From the NCBI GenBank assembly GCA_031375105.1, contig JANMHJ010000020.1, forward strand, positions 4,309 through 68,308: a stretch of DNA of 64,000 nt, written 5' to 3'. Shown in pieces: positions 61,163 through 64,000 of this stretch. The notes beneath the pieces were generated by a model that was given only the letters and a program-made list of their open reading frames with translations, did not search any database and had not been told where the DNA came from. Each line of letters opens with the position of its first letter. Positions within the stretch are counted from its first letter, which is position 1. The DNA comes from JANMDU01 sp031375105. GTDB lineage: Bacteria; Pseudomonadota; Gammaproteobacteria; Burkholderiales; Burkholderiaceae_C. The translations under genes were made by a program, and so were the position numbers.

Positions 61163-63853
61163 TCAAAGCGGTGCTGGACCGCGGAACGAGATTTTATTGT
61201 TTTCATCCGCAAACAGAAATGATGCCAGGAGTCCGCGAGGTGAACCCCTGTCACTGGGGTTAAATATGGACGTGTCGCCAAAAACTAAAAAACTATTCTT
61301 GGCGCGAGATACTGCAACATTTAGCATGCTGGGACTACGATCCATAAAGCCACCGTCAGCGTCTCGTGAATAGGTCGGAGAAAAAATCACCAGAAGACGT
61401 TCAGCGCCTTGCAAAGAATGCACAGTGCCGACCGTCATCTCGCCGTCCTCTTTGCCTATGCGGATTCCACGCTTGGTGCACTGATCAGTAATCTCGGCGA
61501 CCTGACCACCAAATGGCGTTACCACGCCAATGATTTCATGAATCGGCTTTCTGTATTTTTCCTCTAATTCAAGGCGATTACGGACAATCCACTCAGCGAT
61601 GGTCACTGCTTCAATTTGGTTAGCTCGACTTCCACCACGGCGCTCACATTTTCCGTCAACATGAAGGTAGCCCATTGCAGGTAGTCCTGATACTGAAGGA
61701 CGAGGACCGCGCTTGGGAATTAGTTTATTGTTATAACAAAGAGCATTGCAATACCCCACAATTTCGTCATAACATCGGCGGTGCTCATAAAGGTACATGC
61801 CCCGTGCTAGGTCCTTGTCGTAGTGGTAGCGCGTAGCTCGTTGAGCGATTTCCATCACACTACCAGAGGCTGCGGATTTTCCAAGTTCTGCAATTCGGTT
61901 GTAGTTCTCCCGAACATTCGTCAACCCCATGACATCAGCCTTGATCAAATTTCCGATATCTACTTGTGCTGTCATGCTCCATATGGGTTCAATTTGCAAA
62001 GTATCTCCTATGACGAGCGCCCGCTTCGCCAAAGAAAACGATGCACCCGCGACCTCAGGCAGTACTTGCCCCGCTTCATCAACAATCAAGAGGTCTACAA
62101 AGTCGTAGAGATAATCTGGTACGAAATTTCCACGGTCATATCGACTTACTGAGAATTCTTTTGGAAGCATGAAAAATGTTGATACGGCGCAGGGAGTCAA
62201 CATCATTCTTCGGTGCCAACGTTTTTTAAGTGTAGAAGCACCTTTCTTGGTTTTTTCCTCAGCCAACGTATTAAGCATGCCATCCATTTCAAGAAGCCAG
62301 CGCGCTTCCCAGTAATGCGTTGCATAAAGAAACGCCGGAAACCTGAGAGCTGTATCTGCCGCTTTGTCACATTCTGCTAATGTCCTTAACTCAGGTGGAG
62401 CAGTCATTCCGAGACACTCGGTTGCTTCACCCCATCGACTAACCGCTTCACGGTGGGCTTTCATCACCTTCATGCCCCGCTGGAGCGTAGCTTGAAGGCT
62501 TGTCAGTTCCCCATTTACTCTGTCAACAATAGTTTGTATTTCATCCGTAAGTTGTTCTACATCTTTCCAATGCTTATCGGGGAACGTTAGTGGCCAAAGT
62601 CCTCGTAAGAAAGTCTTTGAAAGCAAAAGACGTTTTCTGTTGACGGGCGGAAGCCATGACAACAACGTGTATATCCATGATTCATTTCCAAGGAACTCTT
62701 CCCACTTTTCCTTCACTGCCTTGCAAGTGTTTAAGTCGCTTAATTTTTCCGATACCGCGCTTTGCCGTGATGCAAGGCCTTCTACCGGCGATGAACCAAG
62801 CTCCCTATGCATTTCATTGTTCGCCAAGAGCAAGGGATACCACGCTGCTTCAATAGCTCTCAAATTACTTTCGCCCCGCTGAATCAGCATATTCAGCTGA
62901 ATAGAGATATCCTTTACTGAAGGCGCGATGAGGTCAGGAAAAGCCACTTTTGCGGCTTGCAAAAAATTCGCTTTCGCTCGGTTGTAATAGCCTTGCTCCT
63001 CCACGGTGCTGAAAAATGATCGGGTTTGGTACTTTCCGTTGGACTGTTTTTCTTTACTAGCAGATGGGAAATATGCGCCAAAACTCTTGATGTCGGGTAA
63101 CCACCGACCTGCAAACGATCCAGTTCCAATCGAAAAGTCTTTGGCAAAGGCGTCGATCACATTGGTTACTGCTTGATTATTGGTTGAAGCTGCGACGATC
63201 ACAGGAGGGTCGCCACCATTTAGCGCCGCACGAACCCAATGCGAAGCAACAACCGAAAGGAGCATGGTTGTCTTTCCTGTACCTGGAGGGCCATTCACGC
63301 CCAATATTTCACCGTGTTTGGATGCAAGCTGATGGGTCAAAGAATCACGTTGTGCGTCTGCAAGCGGGTGAGTGTCCGAAGCATGTCCAAGCCGTAGGGA
63401 AAATCCAGAGTTACTAGATTGACAAGGCTCTGGCAGTTCAATATTTTCAGAAGCATATCGCTCAAAAAGCAAAGAAGTAGGTGCCTGTAGTCTGATGTTG
63501 TCGTAGAGCGCCAAAATATGCGTGCTAGCGCCTACTACGTCACTATCTTTGACTATGACCCACCGATCATCCATCTGAAATGGAGCGTCTTCCTCCGGCC
63601 AGTTTGACGCAACCGTATTGAGCATGTCTTTGGAGTATTTCAAATACGCCTGCCAATGCTCATGGTGCCACTCGTCGGTATCGCGTTCGCCGATAGTCTG
63701 CTTATCAAACGTTGGTACAACGTGGTCAGCCAACCACGTATCCAGTTCTGCTACGGCCCCAATGGCAAAACTGCCTTTATCTAGTGGCTCCAAAATATCA
63801 CGTGGAATGACCGTGTTTTCGTTGGGATAAATTCTGCCTTGGCGATCTAGCAC
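61163..63853 (-). CDS. SF1 (Upf1/Dna2-like) AAA helicase, probably 5'-truncated
   Basis: 896 residues visible. Walker A GPPGTGKTT (about 187-195), then a long helical insertion, Walker B LLIVDEAGQVLPEV, and late motifs MTVGTVHSLQGAERLLVIF and NVAVSRAKNSFLVFGD, as in AAA_11/AAA_12 helicases. The frame opens with GTG at 63853 without a Shine-Dalgarno, and the text begins LDRQGRIYPNENTVIPRDIL, which looks like the middle of a protein: relatives have a further N-terminal domain of 100-200 residues. An IS630-type gene starts 65 bases upstream, so the insertion may have cut the gene. Could be a dead gene or use a fortuitous start. Confidence 0.75.
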   Translation of the reverse strand: MLDRQGRIYPNENTVIPRDILEPLDKGSFAIGAVAELDTWLADHVVPTFDKQTIGERDTDEWHHEHWQAYLKYSKDMLNTVASNWPEEDAPFQMDDRWVIVKDSDVVGASTHILALYDNIRLQAPTSLLFERYASENIELPEPCQSSNSGFSLRLGHASDTHPLADAQRDSLTHQLASKHGEILGVNGPPGTGKTTMLLSVVASHWVRAALNGGDPPVIVAASTNNQAVTNVIDAFAKDFSIGTGSFAGRWLPDIKSFGAYFPSASKEKQSNGKYQTRSFFSTVEEQGYYNRAKANFLQAAKVAFPDLIAPSVKDISIQLNMLIQRGESNLRAIEAAWYPLLLANNEMHRELGSSPVEGLASRQSAVSEKLSDLNTCKAVKEKWEEFLGNESWIYTLLSWLPPVNRKRLLLSKTFLRGLWPLTFPDKHWKDVEQLTDEIQTIVDRVNGELTSLQATLQRGMKVMKAHREAVSRWGEATECLGMTAPPELRTLAECDKAADTALRFPAFLYATHYWEARWLLEMDGMLNTLAEEKTKKGASTLKKRWHRRMMLTPCAVSTFFMLPKEFSVSRYDRGNFVPDYLYDFVDLLIVDEAGQVLPEVAGASFSLAKRALVIGDTLQIEPIWSMTAQVDIGNLIKADVMGLTNVRENYNRIAELGKSAASGSVMEIAQRATRYHYDKDLARGMYLYEHRRCYDEIVGYCNALCYNNKLIPKRGPRPSVSGLPAMGYLHVDGKCERRGGSRANQIEAVTIAEWIVRNRLELEEKYRKPIHEIIGVVTPFGGQVAEITDQCTKRGIRIGKEDGEMTVGTVHSLQGAERLLVIFSPTYSRDADGGFMDRSPSMLNVAVSRAKNSFLVFGDTSIFNPSDRGSPRGLLASFLFADENNKISFRGPAPL

Positions 63854-63917
63854 GGCTTGACTATAGATCCGGCATGATAAAGTATGAACTTTCTGGTGAT
63901 TCGTGACTCAGAGACAC

Positions 63918-64000
63918 ATGGAAAAAGAAAACGCGAGAAAGCAAACACTAGAGCAACTGCACGAGAGGCGCAAGCAAGTCGTGAGGTTGCACAAGAAAGG
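63918..64000 (+). mobile_element. Start of a probable IS630-family transposase (3' partial)
   Basis: ATG at 63918 opens MEKENARKQTLEQLHERRKQ, which continues VVRLHKK to the right edge. The start resembles the N terminus of IS630-family transposases of betaproteobacteria, where an HTH follows. The region 63854-63917 would hold the left inverted repeat. Only 27 codons are visible, so this is a pattern-based call. Confidence 0.6.

Overview
The window is a 64-kb piece of a bacterial chromosome, most likely from the Burkholderiales and probably the Comamonadaceae. The placement rests on gene content and order: pcm-rhodanese-tolC, aroC next to an MFS gene, a ribD/ribE/ribBX/ribH-nusB cluster, nrdR-glyA with a ZTP-type leader, and pobA-pobR. 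It also rests on a dispersed AT-rich repeat that ends in TGCTAT...ATAGCA. No rRNA, tRNA or CRISPR array was seen. Species cannot be named from the sequence alone.

Layout. 0-8 kb (minus strand): a TetR-controlled RND efflux operon (adaptor, pump) running into pcm, a rhodanese-domain gene and tolC. 8-15 kb: a DUF218 protein, a hydratase-family enzyme, a GlcD-type FAD dehydrogenase, an unknown gene, aroC, and MFS and DMT transporters. 15.4-24 kb (minus strand): a compact accessory block of MmeI-like DNA methyltransferase, RhuM-like protein, Fic protein with a winged-helix tail, SF2 helicase and GIY-YIG nuclease. This is the best candidate for a poorly described defence system. 24-31 kb: an exported ATP-dependent DNA ligase, a BmpA-type nucleoside ABC transporter with a divergent adenosine deaminase, and a ComEA-like protein with a long Lys/Ala tail. 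31.7-39.9 kb (minus strand): tolA-tolR-tolQ-ybgC, an aminotransferase, nusB and the riboflavin genes. 39.9-48 kb: a lower-GC type IV pilus minor-pilin operon (fimT, pilV, pilW, pilX, pilY1, pilE). 48-57.8 kb: nrdR, glyA with a probable ZTP riboswitch, a lytic transglycosylase, an O-antigen-ligase-like membrane protein, an NRDE protein, ygfZ, mltG, a PaiB-like gene and a small membrane protein. 57.7-60 kb: pobA and its divergent IclR-type regulator. 60-64 kb: a second accessory stretch with another Fic protein, an SF1 helicase that looks 5'-truncated, and the start of a probable IS630-family transposase at the right edge.

The most unusual observation is a family of about 16 short (about 55 bp) degenerate palindromic repeats spread over the whole window in both orientations. 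Seven copies lie in frame inside otherwise ordinary genes (efflux adaptor, tolR, ybgC, nusB, ribD, an NRDE gene and ygfZ), always at poorly conserved positions. Three more supply C-terminal codons and the stop codon of a gene. This resembles the protein-invading palindromic elements of Rickettsia. A second, longer inverted-repeat element (about 155-160 bp) occurs twice between genes.

Functional links. The BmpA-type transporter and adenosine deaminase form a purine-nucleoside salvage unit. The rib genes make riboflavin from GTP-derived precursors, but the GTP cyclohydrolase II half of ribBX looks dead, so ribA must lie elsewhere. The exported ligase, ComEA-like protein and pilus genes would fit DNA uptake. 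The two Fic genes each sit behind repeated AT-rich motifs that look like operators for their own C-terminal DNA-binding domains.
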